DNA of 64,000 bases, taken from positions 1 through 64,000 of the forward strand of contig JAUXWR010000088.1 in NCBI GenBank assembly GCA_030680075.1, given 5' to 3'. The notes beneath the pieces are model-generated. The model had not been told where the DNA came from. It ran no database searches and saw nothing but the letters and a program-made list of their open reading frames with translations. The DNA comes from Legionella sp. (GTDB lineage Bacteria; Pseudomonadota; Gammaproteobacteria; Legionellales; Legionellaceae). Made by a program: the position numbers and the translations under genes. Numbering within the stretch: position 1 is the stretch's first letter; every line of letters starts with the position of its first letter. This document shows, piece after piece, positions 1-9,966 of the stretch.

Positions 1-274
1 TGAGGCACGTGGGCGAAAGGGCGGATGCCTCGGACAAGCCGAAGCACGTGGGCGAGAGGGTGGATGCCTCGGACAAGCCGAGGCACGTGGGCGAGAGGGT
101 GGATGCCTCGGACAAGCCGAGGCACGTGGGCGAAAGGGCAGATGCCTCGGACAAGCCGAAGCACGTGGGCGAAAGGGTGGATGCCTCGGACAAGCTGAGG
201 CACGTGGGCGAAAGGGCGGATGCCTCGGACAAGCCGAAGCACGTGGGCGAGAGGGTGGATGCCTCGGACAAGCT
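1..274. repeat. 39-bp tandem repeat array (VNTR-like), cut by the window start
   Basis: About seven copies of a 39-bp unit run head to tail, with a partial copy at the left edge and a last copy truncated at 274. Two subtypes alternate irregularly (gaaagggcgg and gagagggtgg). Each unit carries the hairpin arms GCCTCGG and CCGAGGC around ACAAG, and a CACGTG palindrome at the junction. Because 39 is a multiple of three and the unit has no stop in any frame, all six frames are open, so the 100-residue reading frame here is weak evidence for a protein. The unit resembles the hairpins inside the element at 3506-3648. I call it non-coding repeat DNA. A repeat protein continuing from the left of the window cannot be excluded. 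Confidence 0.85.
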
Positions 275-316
275 AAATATAACTGCAGAATATAATTTAA
301 ATTTTGGATAATTTAT

Positions 317-634
317 ATGTTGAAATATGAAGTAAATCTGGAAATCAATGCCGATATAGTGGGTGACTATCTTGCTTGGCTAAAGCCTCATATAAAGAAA
401 ATTCTTGGCTTGGAAGGCTTTGTTAAAGCGGAGTTATTAATTGACCGGTTGGATGATACAGCAGGGGTCAAGAAAATCACGGTGGCTTATTATTTAAAAG
501 ATTTTAAGTCGTATGAAGAGTATATAAGATGTCATGCAACGGCCATGCGAGATGAGGGGCTCGCACGGTTTCAGGGTTTGTTTAGTGCCCAAAGACGCGT
601 GCTGGAGATTGACACTACTTTTAATGCCCTGTGA
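317..634 (+). CDS. DUF4286-like small protein
   Basis: A 105-residue soluble protein with no signal peptide or membrane segment. The pattern (beta strand MLKYEVNLEI, then a WL..HI..IL helix, a GF..AEL strand, and later YYL.....YEEYI) resembles the DUF4286 family, small ferredoxin-like alpha/beta proteins of unknown function found in gamma-proteobacteria. The family assignment is from recall of the fold pattern. It starts 43 bases after the tandem repeat array and lacks a strong ribosome binding site. It ends two bases before the stop of the convergent gene at 637, so there is no room for a terminator between them. Coding capacity looks real: composition is ordinary and the length fits the family. 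Biological role is unknown. Confidence 0.6.
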   Translation: MLKYEVNLEINADIVGDYLAWLKPHIKKILGLEGFVKAELLIDRLDDTAGVKKITVAYYLKDFKSYEEYIRCHATAMRDEGLARFQGLFSAQRRVLEIDTTFNAL

Positions 635-636
635 TA

Positions 637-2229
637 TCAACTCAAGGGCGTAACCCTCGCTGAAACCTCAGAAACTACAAATTCACTCCACTCGCCATCC
701 TCATCATAAATATCCATGGCAAACTCACCTTCAAGTGATGGTGAAGGGGCGGGTGTTATCGTGGCTGATGAGGAGGACGCGAATAATGTCATGGATAGGC
801 TTGAAGTTATAGAGGATGTGGAGGGTTTCGCTTGTATTGCTTGAATGCCAGAAGTAACGACACCTTGGTTCGCATTTTTTAATTGCGCATGCCACTCAGA
901 CAGATTCGTCTCTATAATCTCTAAGTGTTCTATATCGCAAGCTTCTTTGCATTTAATTTTATTAAGGGCTATTTTTGCTTCTTTATAAGCAGAGCAGATA
1001 TTGTTTATTTTGCCCTCACGACTTAATTGTCTGGTCAATTTTAAATAATTTGCTGCCGTCTCACGGTAGTCTTTATCCTCAGGCTCTCGCAAAATAAATG
1101 GAAAAAGCCTTGGTTTTTCAAGACATATCCCTGTCAATCCATTTATTAACACATCAATGCTCTCATCATGCTGTTCAATAACTTGGGAACAAATGGCATT
1201 TTGATGATCATGTTCTTGCATGGGTTCGAGATCGAAAGTTTCAAACCGGTCAACAAATTCATTATCTTCTTTTTTATTAACCAGAATTAAATCATGATTT
1301 TGATAGGCTAAAGACGCGCGGAATTCTTTTGAAGAAAGAGCCTTCTCAAAATACAGTCGAAATTCTTTGGCATCCCCCTTAATCTCTTTTTCCTCTGCGG
1401 ATTTATTATTAACTCGCATAAAGGAAATATAAGCATGATTGAACGCTAAACTACTAGCATCGTTATAGTGCAGGTAAAATAAAGTGTCAGAGAAGTCAAT
1501 AAAAAGCCATATTAGCAGTCGGTAATCTTCATCTGCTAAAGAGTAAAGCTCTTTTGAATTAACGCGTTCTATTTGTTCAATTCCATCTGAATAATAATCG
1601 GCAGCCTCTTCATATTTTTGCTGATTAAAGTAATTTGTACCAAGAGAGCGATATATCCCTACAATCGCTCTTATTTCTTCTACAGTTTTATCACCAATCT
1701 GGTTATAATTTTCCAGTGCTATATTGTATATTTTTGACGATTCGTCTAAATTTTTGTCCTTTTGAGCAATTACCATGCAGGTCTTGGCAAATTCTCTGTA
1801 ATCTTCTGCGGTTTTATTCTTAATACAGTTAAAAGTTTTCAGAGCATCGTTTAAGGTGGCAGATCCTGCCTTTGCGTTATGTAATTCAAAAGAAGTATCA
1901 GCCAAGCCAGTATATAACCATGTTAGCAGTCGATAATCTGGATCATCTAATTCGTAAATTTCTTCTAAATAAACTGCATTTAATTGATTAATGCCATTTG
2001 AATAATTATCGGCAGCCTCTTTATAACGCTTTCGATTAACATCATTAAAGCCAAGAGAGCGATATATTCTTGCCATCGCTCTTATATCTTCTACAGTTTT
2101 ATTCTCAATCTGGTCATAGTATTCCAGTGCTTTAATGTACTCTATTGACGACCTGGCTATCGTAATACCGCTCATTGCAGCACGTTTACTCGAATCCTTG
2201 GCATTTTTTCTGTAATCTTCATCATGCAT
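637..2229 (-). CDS. TPR-like repeat protein of unknown function (possible secreted effector)
   Basis: A 530-residue soluble helical protein. I place the start at the ATG at 2229 because GGGAG lies at the right distance upstream. A longer frame to a TTG at 2298 has no such site. Residues about 34-132 and 172-270 are copies of one another: both contain KTVE(D/E)IRA, IYRSLG, a Y(K/E)EAAD.YS(N/D)GI segment and a DYRLL.WL segment, spaced as in tetratricopeptide-type helical hairpins. The DNA of the two copies is also similar, so the duplication is fairly recent. The last 100 residues are Ser/Thr/Pro-rich and then acidic. There is no signal peptide. Large orphan repeat proteins of this style are common among Dot/Icm-secreted effectors in Legionella, but that role is only inferred here. 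It lies 84 bases downstream of ychF on the same strand. Confidence 0.7.
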   Translation of the reverse strand: MHDEDYRKNAKDSSKRAAMSGITIARSSIEYIKALEYYDQIENKTVEDIRAMARIYRSLGFNDVNRKRYKEAADNYSNGINQLNAVYLEEIYELDDPDYRLLTWLYTGLADTSFELHNAKAGSATLNDALKTFNCIKNKTAEDYREFAKTCMVIAQKDKNLDESSKIYNIALENYNQIGDKTVEEIRAIVGIYRSLGTNYFNQQKYEEAADYYSDGIEQIERVNSKELYSLADEDYRLLIWLFIDFSDTLFYLHYNDASSLAFNHAYISFMRVNNKSAEEKEIKGDAKEFRLYFEKALSSKEFRASLAYQNHDLILVNKKEDNEFVDRFETFDLEPMQEHDHQNAICSQVIEQHDESIDVLINGLTGICLEKPRLFPFILREPEDKDYRETAANYLKLTRQLSREGKINNICSAYKEAKIALNKIKCKEACDIEHLEIIETNLSEWHAQLKNANQGVVTSGIQAIQAKPSTSSITSSLSMTLFASSSSATITPAPSPSLEGEFAMDIYDEDGEWSEFVVSEVSARVTPLS

Positions 2230-2313
2230 AACGATAATCTCCCTATACAGCATTCTGTATGAAGAAATTATAATCCCATATAAAGAAGAATCTGCCAACT
2301 GCTATACAGCGTG

Positions 2314-3411
2314 CTACACGTTAAAACGAAAATGCATTACATCGCCATCTGCCACGATATATTCTTTGCCTTCGAGTCGTAATTTACCGGCCTCTTTTGC
2401 TCCTTGCTCGCCTTTGTAAGTAATGAAATCATTAAAGGCAATGACTTCTGCACGAATAAATCCTTTTTCAAAATCAGTATGAATAACCGCTGCGGCTTGA
2501 GGTGCTGTTGCGCCTTTTTGTACCGTCCAGGCACGTACTTCTTTAACACCGGCGGTGAAATAGGTTTGTAAGCCTAATAATTCATAGCCTGCGCGAATGA
2601 CGCGATTTAAACCGGGTTCTGAAAGCCCCAGATCGGCCATAAATTCCTGTCTGTCTTCGTCTTCCAATTCGACTAGCTCGGCTTCTGTAGCGGCACATAA
2701 GGCCACAACACGGGCGTTTTCTTCTTCGGCAAGTTTTTTTACTTTTTCGAGCAGAGGATTATTTTCATACCCATCGTCATCAACGTTGGCAATATAAAGC
2801 ACGGGTTTTGCCGTGAGAAGAAAGAGGCGACGCGTAAGTAGTTCTTCTTCGGGAGTAAGTGCGAGAGTTCGAACGGGAAATCCTTCATCAAGATGGGCTT
2901 TTAATTTTTCAAAGGTTTGTTTTTCAAACAAGGCTTCTTTATTGCCGCTTCTGCTCAATTTACCGGATTTTAAAAGTTGTTTTTCTACCGCGTCCATGTC
3001 AGCTAGCGCTAGTTCTGTATTAATGTCGCCAATATCACTAATGGGATCAACGCGGCCTTCCACGTGGATAACATCGGATTTTTCCATACCAAAGCAGCGA
3101 ACCACATGGGCAATGGCGTCTGTTTCACGAATGTTGGCCAAGAATTTGTTACCTAAGCCTTCACCTTTGGAAGCGCCTTTAACAATTCCTGCGATATCCA
3201 CGAATTGCATGGTGGTGGGTACTGTTTGTTGTGGTTTAACGATGTCACTTAACTGATCAAGCCGTGGGTCAGGTAACATGACAATGCCAACATTGGGCTC
3301 AATGGTACAAAAAGGGTAGTTTTCAGCTTGAATACCCGCTTTGGTTAATGCATTGAATAACGTAGATTTTCCAACGTTGGGCAAACCAACAATACCACAC
3401 TTAAATCCCAT
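2314..3411 (-). CDS. ychF: Ribosome-binding GTPase/ATPase YchF
   Basis: A 365-residue Obg-family P-loop protein of normal family length. It begins with the G1 motif GLPNVGKST, followed by the switch region around [10 protein letters not shown], the G3 motif [10 protein letters not shown] and the base-recognition segment NVDD (the NxxE-type site that lets YchF bind ATP as well as GTP). The C-terminal TGS-like domain runs from about residue 280, with [14 protein letters not shown] and the ending [11 protein letters not shown] typical of the family. YchF binds ribosomes and acts as a negative regulator in oxidative and other stress responses. It shares strand and order with pth and rplY upstream, a common gamma-proteobacterial arrangement, but a repeat element at 3506-3648 separates it from pth. 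Confidence 0.97.
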   Translation of the reverse strand: MGFKCGIVGLPNVGKSTLFNALTKAGIQAENYPFCTIEPNVGIVMLPDPRLDQLSDIVKPQQTVPTTMQFVDIAGIVKGASKGEGLGNKFLANIRETDAIAHVVRCFGMEKSDVIHVEGRVDPISDIGDINTELALADMDAVEKQLLKSGKLSRSGNKEALFEKQTFEKLKAHLDEGFPVRTLALTPEEELLTRRLFLLTAKPVLYIANVDDDGYENNPLLEKVKKLAEEENARVVALCAATEAELVELEDEDRQEFMADLGLSEPGLNRVIRAGYELLGLQTYFTAGVKEVRAWTVQKGATAPQAAAVIHTDFEKGFIRAEVIAFNDFITYKGEQGAKEAGKLRLEGKEYIVADGDVMHFRFNV

Positions 3412-3505
3412 GATTTACCTCGTAAGTTGTTATAATAGGTGACATATTTATTAAATCAAAATGTAGGTCGGGTTCTTAGTCCGACGGCTCCTTGAGCATG
3501 GCTCC

Positions 3506-3648
3506 AATGGCATTACCTTAAGCGATTTCCTACGTCCCGTGGCTTGTCCACGGGATCCAGGAATCTAAATATTGCCTGGAGTTTCTGGATCCCTCGGTCA
3601 AGCCGAGGGACGTAGGACTAAAATTTAGAACTTAAAGGTAATGCCATT
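3506..3648. repeat. 143-bp nested palindromic repeat (MITE-like) between pth and ychF
   Basis: The outer arms, 3506-3522 and 3631-3648, are inverted repeats (AATGGCATTACC against its complement, 17 of 18 matching with one extra base). Inside are two hairpins in opposite orientation. One, around 3534-3555, has arms CCCGTGG and CCACGGG. The other, around 3587-3612, has arms CCCTCGG and CCGAGGG. Both share the flanks GGATC and GACGTAGG (read on one or the other strand) and a CAAG-type loop. There is no reading frame. This is a compact non-autonomous repeat and it fills the 279-base gap between the two genes. Confidence 0.8.
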
Positions 3649-3690
3649 AGGCCATTGCCCCAACCCAATTTAATTGCTCCAGGCCAAAAC

Positions 3691-4260
3691 TTATCCATTC
3701 AATACATTCATTGCTGCTGCAATGTTTCCGGTTACTATAGTCGGGATGACATCAATCCCGCGCTCCATTGCGTCTAACATAAGCTTTTTATCGACTTGGG
3801 AGGGCTTACCCAATACGTAATTATGTACCATGTCTTTATGGCCAGGGTGACCTATACCTACCCGTAAACGATGAAATTCAGCAGAGCCTAATTGAGCGGT
3901 GATATCCCGAAGCCCATTATGCCCGCCATGTCCCCCGCCTGTTTTTAACTTTATACGCCCGGTGGGCAGATCAAGCTCGTCATGAGCAACGAGGATTTCA
4001 TCCGGCTTAATGCGATAAAATTGACTGATCTCACGCGCAGGTAAACCGCTTAAGTTCATATAGGTCGATGGTAATGCAAGCCTGCAACTTTGATCGTTCA
4101 TTTCAATAGTTGCAATTGATGCGTGCATTTTTTTATCAACTTTAAATATTGCTCGTAGGTGCTGAGCCAACGCTTCAACAAACCAGCCTCCGGCATTATG
4201 ACGGGTATGCTCATAGGCTGAGCCTGGATTTTGTAATCCAATAATAAGTTTAATGGCCAT
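3691..4260 (-). CDS. pth: Peptidyl-tRNA hydrolase
   Basis: A 189-residue cytosolic enzyme that cleaves peptidyl-tRNA released by stalled ribosomes and so recycles tRNA. The family signature is clear: IIGLQNPG near the N-terminus, then YEHTRHNAGGWFV containing the catalytic His and the conserved Asn, YMNLSG, the HDELDLP segment with the catalytic Asp, and GGGHGGHNGLRDI followed by FHRLRVGIGHPG. Length is normal for bacterial Pth. It lies between rplY (upstream, separated by a hairpin terminator) and ychF. In many gamma-proteobacteria these three genes form one unit. Confidence 0.98.
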   Translation of the reverse strand: MAIKLIIGLQNPGSAYEHTRHNAGGWFVEALAQHLRAIFKVDKKMHASIATIEMNDQSCRLALPSTYMNLSGLPAREISQFYRIKPDEILVAHDELDLPTGRIKLKTGGGHGGHNGLRDITAQLGSAEFHRLRVGIGHPGHKDMVHNYVLGKPSQVDKKLMLDAMERGIDVIPTIVTGNIAAAMNVLNG

Positions 4261-4297
4261 AATGCGCGTTCTATTTTGTCAATAGCAAGAAATTGAT

Positions 4298-4326
4298 AGA
4301 AAAAGAGGCGGAAAAATCCGCCTCTT
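4298..4326 (-). terminator. Intrinsic terminator after rplY
   Basis: A perfect 10-bp stem (AAGAGGCGGA at 4303-4312 with TCCGCCTCTT at 4317-4326) has a four-base loop. Read on the minus strand it is followed by a run of T. It lies 20 bases beyond the rplY stop and about 40 bases before pth, so it should end or attenuate rplY transcription. Confidence 0.85.
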
Positions 4327-4345
4327 GAAAATAAAAACAGCTGTA

Positions 4346-5005
4346 TTATTCCGGGCTGTTTTCGGTGTCGCTTTCACTTTCAGTTTCACTGATTGGGGCT
4401 TTAGTTTCTTCTTCATCAGCAGCAGCAACTTTTGGAGCGTGGATGCTAACTACAGGCAAATTGTGAGAGCCATCACTCAGGTCGACAGTTAATTGTGCGC
4501 CTTTGGGAAGTTTTAAATCAGATAAGTGAACAACATCATTCATATCGACGTCAGTCATATCTACTTCAATGAACTCAGGTAAATTTTTAGCCTGGCATCG
4601 AATTTCGACTTGCGTCATTGAATGGCTAATACGACCGCCTGCTTTAACGCCTTTTGCCAGGTCTTCATTAATGAAATGAAGGGGTACGTTTTTAACCAGA
4701 ACATCTTTACCGGTAACCCGTTGTAAATCCATGTGAAGGATAATTGGCTTATAAGGATGACGTTGCAAGTCTTTTAGAATAACGTGCTCAACTTTACCAT
4801 CAACGTGTAAATCAAAAACGCTGGAGTAAATACTTTCGCTTTCCAAAGCTTTTACAACTTTGTTATGCAATAAGTGAATAGACTTTGGTTTTTTGTCGCC
4901 GCCGTATATAACTGCGGGAACTTTATTTTCAAGACGACGCAGGCGGCGGCTCGCACCTTTCCCCATATCCGTTCTTGTTTCAGCTTCTAAAACGATAAGT
5001 GACAT
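4346..5005 (-). CDS. rplY: 50S ribosomal protein L25 (long, CTC-type)
   Basis: A 219-residue 5S rRNA-binding protein. The N-terminal domain (about residues 1-95) has the L25 signature R.DMGKGASRRLRR and VPAVIYGG. It is followed by the TL5/CTC beta domain (about 96-190) with HMDLQRV, VPLHFINED and VEIRCQAKNLPEFIEVDM. The last 30 residues are an acidic, Ser/Glu-rich tail. E. coli L25 has only the first domain, but the two-domain form is usual in many other bacteria. It is transcribed away from rplU across a 242-base divergent promoter region and is closed by a terminator hairpin. Confidence 0.97.
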   Translation of the reverse strand: MSLIVLEAETRTDMGKGASRRLRRLENKVPAVIYGGDKKPKSIHLLHNKVVKALESESIYSSVFDLHVDGKVEHVILKDLQRHPYKPIILHMDLQRVTGKDVLVKNVPLHFINEDLAKGVKAGGRISHSMTQVEIRCQAKNLPEFIEVDMTDVDMNDVVHLSDLKLPKGAQLTVDLSDGSHNLPVVSIHAPKVAAADEEETKAPISETESESDTENSPE

Positions 5006-5166
5006 TAAAATCTCCAGAGTAAAAATAAACGTCGTATTTATCTTGCGACCAGAATAAATACTTAAAAAACATCATATCTTGTATAAAAAAGGGTAAATTA
5101 CAAACCTTAAATCGGGTCATTACAAGATACAAACAGCACGGCAGTATACAATAATTTAAAATCAAC

Positions 5167-5195
5167 TTGAAGTCATGGCTGTAATTTCATAGAAT
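5167..5195 (+). promoter_or_regulatory. Sigma-70-type promoter for rplU-rpmA
   Basis: TTGAAG at 5167-5172 and TAGAAT at 5190-5195 are separated by exactly 17 bases, giving a good vegetative promoter about 50 bases upstream of the rplU start. A GGAG ribosome binding site follows at 5237. The rest of the divergent gap to rplY (5006-5247) is AT-rich and shows no other strong structure. Confidence 0.65.
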
Positions 5196-5247
5196 ATGGC
5201 ACTTTGTTGAACTTGTGAAAGCCATTTAGGCGAGTTGGAGATCTGTT

Positions 5248-5559
5248 ATGTATGCGGTAATTAAGACGGGCGGTAAACAGTACCGCGTCAAAGAAGGTGA
5301 TTTTATCAAGCTTGAAACTATCAAAGGTGATGTTGGCAGTGAAGTCAGTTTTGCTGATGTGCTCATGTTCGCTGATGGTGACAAAATTACCATGGGAACG
5401 CCATTCATTGCTAATGCAGCGGTTAAAGCCGAAGTGATTGAGCATGCCCGTCACAAGAAAGTTAAAATCATTAAATTTCGTCGTCGTAAGCACCACATGA
5501 AACAAATGGGTCATCGACAAAATTATACGCAGGTTAAGATCACTGCGATCAGCATGTAA
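5248..5559 (+). CDS. rplU: 50S ribosomal protein L21
   Basis: A 103-residue protein of standard length that binds 23S rRNA in the large subunit. It begins MYAVIKTGGKQYRVKEGD and ends with the conserved basic segment KKVKIIKFRRRKH, MKQMGHRQNYT and VKITAI. The ATG is preceded by GGAG seven bases upstream. rpmA follows 12 bases later, so the two are co-transcribed from the promoter at 5167. The rplU-rpmA-obgE order is conserved widely in bacteria. Confidence 0.99.
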   Translation: MYAVIKTGGKQYRVKEGDFIKLETIKGDVGSEVSFADVLMFADGDKITMGTPFIANAAVKAEVIEHARHKKVKIIKFRRRKHHMKQMGHRQNYTQVKITAISM

Positions 5560-5571
5560 GAGGGGAATGAA

Positions 5572-5835
5572 ATGGCTCATAAGAAAGCAGGTGGTAGTAC
5601 TCGTAACGGTCGCGATTCGAACCCCAAGTATCTTGGTGTTAAACGTTTTGGCGGCCAATTAGTAAATGCTGGCGAAATCATTGTGCGTCAACGTGGTACT
5701 CGTTTTCACCCTGGCGTTGGAGTAGGTTGTGGTCGTGATCATACTCTTTATGCACTGGTTGCCGGGCAAGTAGTTTTCACGATTAAAGGGGTTAAAAACC
5801 GTAAATTCGTGAACATTACTGCTGTGGAAAATTGA
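5572..5835 (+). CDS. rpmA: 50S ribosomal protein L27
   Basis: An 87-residue protein of the large subunit whose N-terminus reaches towards the peptidyl transferase centre. It starts directly with [16 protein letters not shown], so it lacks the cleavable N-terminal extension seen in Firmicutes. The core [17 protein letters not shown] and [13 protein letters not shown] are canonical. A GAGGGG ribosome binding site precedes the ATG. A terminator hairpin begins 18 bases after the stop, which should reduce read-through into obgE. Confidence 0.99.
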   Translation: MAHKKAGGSTRNGRDSNPKYLGVKRFGGQLVNAGEIIVRQRGTRFHPGVGVGCGRDHTLYALVAGQVVFTIKGVKNRKFVNITAVEN

Positions 5836-5853
5836 GGTTAATTTTCCTGACAG

Positions 5854-5877
5854 GCCCCATTCCGGGGCTTTTTTTTT
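5854..5877 (+). terminator. Intrinsic terminator after rpmA
   Basis: GCCCC at 5854-5858 pairs with GGGGC at 5864-5868 around a five-base loop and is followed by nine T residues. It lies between rpmA and obgE, 24 bases before the obgE start, and probably allows partial read-through because no separate obgE promoter is obvious. Confidence 0.85.
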
Positions 5878-5891
5878 GTTTTTTTAAGTAG

Positions 5892-7973
<2,082 letters not shown>

Positions 7974-7978
7974 GTTAT

Positions 7979-8785
7979 TTATTCCGATAAATTTTTAGCG
8001 CGATGAATAGTAACCTGCGGAAATGGCATTTCGATATGGGCTTTATCAAATTGTTGCTTAATATTTTCCTGCAGTAGGTTTTTGACCATGGAGACATGGG
8101 GTGTTTTTACCCAAACCATGAATTTAAGTTCAATGGCTGAATTGGCAAAATTATTAATAATAACGTTGGCAGGTGGATCGGTTAATACATCTCCACAATT
8201 TTTTGCAATGGAGAACAACAACTCCTTCACCGTCTCAAGATTACTGTCGTAGGCAATCCCGATAATTAAATCAATTCGCTGCGTCTTAAAATAATTCAAA
8301 TTGACTATATTTGATTTGATTAATGTTTCGTTAGGGATGCGCACCAGTTTATTATCGGATGTTCGAAGCTTTGTGGATAATAAATCGATGGATTCAACCA
8401 CACCATTAATACCATTTACTTCAATAGTGTCACCCATTTTGAAAGGGCGCTCAAACAACAGGAAAATGCCGCTGATTAAATTGGAGGCGGCAGTTTGAGA
8501 GGCAAAGCTTATCGCCACCGTAAATACGCCAGCCGCTCCTAATAATACGCTTAAATTAAAGCCTAAGTGCTGTAAACTTGAAACAAAAAAGATGATAAAG
8601 ATAAGATAAAAAACCGCACGGCTAACAAGCATTACCTGGTGGCGTGAAAAACGTTTTCCCAGTGTTTTCTCAATAAGGTGGTTGGTTCGTTTGGCAAGCA
8701 AATAGCCCACGATTAACAAGCCACTGGCATAGGCAATGTTGAGCAGTTTCGCTGAGTGCAGTAAATCCACGGGTTCTCCATTCAT
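7979..8785 (-). CDS. MscS-family small-conductance mechanosensitive channel
   Basis: A 268-residue inner-membrane protein. Two or three membrane helices occupy about residues 12-105. The pore-lining helix is Gly/Ala-rich (LLGAAGVFTVAISFASQTAASNLISG) and leads into the beta domain with FERPFKMGDTIEVNG..GVVESIDLLSTKLRT and the conserved IPN motif. The C-terminal alpha/beta domain ends in FPQVTIH. Such channels release solutes when membrane tension rises after osmotic down-shock. Size is close to E. coli MscS (286). It is the first gene of a likely two-gene unit with the CinA-like gene. The 130-base upstream gap shows no clear structure. Confidence 0.93.
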   Translation of the reverse strand: MNGEPVDLLHSAKLLNIAYASGLLIVGYLLAKRTNHLIEKTLGKRFSRHQVMLVSRAVFYLIFIIFFVSSLQHLGFNLSVLLGAAGVFTVAISFASQTAASNLISGIFLLFERPFKMGDTIEVNGINGVVESIDLLSTKLRTSDNKLVRIPNETLIKSNIVNLNYFKTQRIDLIIGIAYDSNLETVKELLFSIAKNCGDVLTDPPANVIINNFANSAIELKFMVWVKTPHVSMVKNLLQENIKQQFDKAHIEMPFPQVTIHRAKNLSE

Positions 8786-8915
8786 TTTGTGTTGTTGCCT
8801 GATTCGAGACGGGGTTATTACCCTACCTCCGCACGAGCGGTTTAGCCATCAGACTGCATTCATCAGATTAACGAAAAAATCCTGTTTTGGCGAGCAAAGA
8901 TGCCAATTTAAACGG

Positions 8916-9902
8916 TTATAAAATAATTCGCTTATCAAGCCAGTTAAACATAAGCACTTGAGTTGATTTGGGAGCCGCATCAATACTCTGCATGCAAATG
9001 AACGCGACGCTATTATTTTTATCCGCATGTGCCAGGCGATATTTAATTTTATCTAGAGAATGGTAAGCTCCATTCACACAGATGGCCTCAAGAGAGTTGT
9101 CAAATATTACGTCCTTCTTTTTAATTTCCAGGTGTTGAGACAATGAAATGGGCCAGAATTGTTGGGGGTCTCGCAATGGATGGCGTACATTATCCACCAA
9201 CGCATCAGGATGTTTTAAAAAAAATGCTTCAATGGTATTTTTCTTTATGGGAAACGGGGCATGTGGTAAATGAAAAAAATGTTTTTTCCAGCCGGCTAAT
9301 TTTGCACTGCTTTCCTGTACCCGTCGATGCTCATTTTTTACAACTATTTCATGCGGTTTTTTTAGCAAGTAATGGGTAAGCTTTTTGAAATAATTACCCC
9401 ATTTTTTTTCGGATTGAATTTTCCACTTTCCTCGAAGCACAAGGCGGTTGCCACGGAAAAAATCCTCATAGCTAACAGGGCGAATCAGGGCACAATCATC
9501 ATTTAAATAAATAAAATTATTGGACAAATCTTTAATCCGCCAGATAACAGATTCAATGGTTAAGCTATTAAACGTAGGTAAACAGTGTTCAAAATCAAAA
9601 AAAATATCACGATGATCGATAACTTTAACTTTTCCCTCATGAGGCGTGCCAGCTAACTGTTGAATAATATCGGGTGTTTGGGCATCAGTGACAATAAAGA
9701 TAGTTCGAATCCAGGGGGCAAAGCGCAGTAACGATCTGACACAATAATTAATTTCGCCACATTGATTAAAACGAGTTGGAGCCGCAGCTTCTGGACGTTC
9801 AATACCCATTTTGGCGAAATAAGTTGTTAGTTTTTGCTGATGGGTTTTATCGTGCCCATCTACCCATGTAATAACGGCATCAACTGGTTCTTTAGTCATC
9901 AT
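8916..9902 (-). CDS. Stealth-family protein (sugar-phosphate transferase)
   Basis: A 328-residue cytosolic-looking protein with the conserved regions of the Stealth family: CR1 at the N-terminus (VDAVITWVDG), CR2 (RFNQCGEINYCVRSLLRFAPWI then FIVTDAQTP and the FIYLNDDC segment), CR3 (around HAPFPI, HPDALVDNVRHPLR) and a shorter CR4 at the end. In characterised members (GlcNAc-1-phosphotransferases of capsule synthesis and the lysosomal enzyme) the family transfers hexose-1-phosphate to glycans. No capsule cluster surrounds this gene, so the acceptor is unknown. Neighbours are an mscS-like gene and ispA, each with its own gap. Family assignment is firm; the substrate is not. Confidence 0.88.
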   Translation of the reverse strand: MMTKEPVDAVITWVDGHDKTHQQKLTTYFAKMGIERPEAAAPTRFNQCGEINYCVRSLLRFAPWIRTIFIVTDAQTPDIIQQLAGTPHEGKVKVIDHRDIFFDFEHCLPTFNSLTIESVIWRIKDLSNNFIYLNDDCALIRPVSYEDFFRGNRLVLRGKWKIQSEKKWGNYFKKLTHYLLKKPHEIVVKNEHRRVQESSAKLAGWKKHFFHLPHAPFPIKKNTIEAFFLKHPDALVDNVRHPLRDPQQFWPISLSQHLEIKKKDVIFDNSLEAICVNGAYHSLDKIKYRLAHADKNNSVAFICMQSIDAAPKSTQVLMFNWLDKRIIL

Positions 9903-9966
9903 CAGAATACATAACTATATTGCAGTGAAAGTGCGTAATTATACCCAAACAGCACTACTTTACCAG

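Noticed and set aside
1..274. CRISPR array
   Set aside because: Units are adjacent with no unique spacers and no cas genes are nearby.
9..311. A 100-residue reading frame over the tandem repeat
   Set aside because: All six frames of the 39-bp unit are open, so the frame has no coding value; it also lacks a start signal.
2813..3256. Plus-strand ORF of 147 residues
   Set aside because: Shadow of ychF in the opposite frame.
5173..5658. Minus-strand ORF of 161 residues
   Set aside because: Antisense to rplU and the start of rpmA, which are certain genes.
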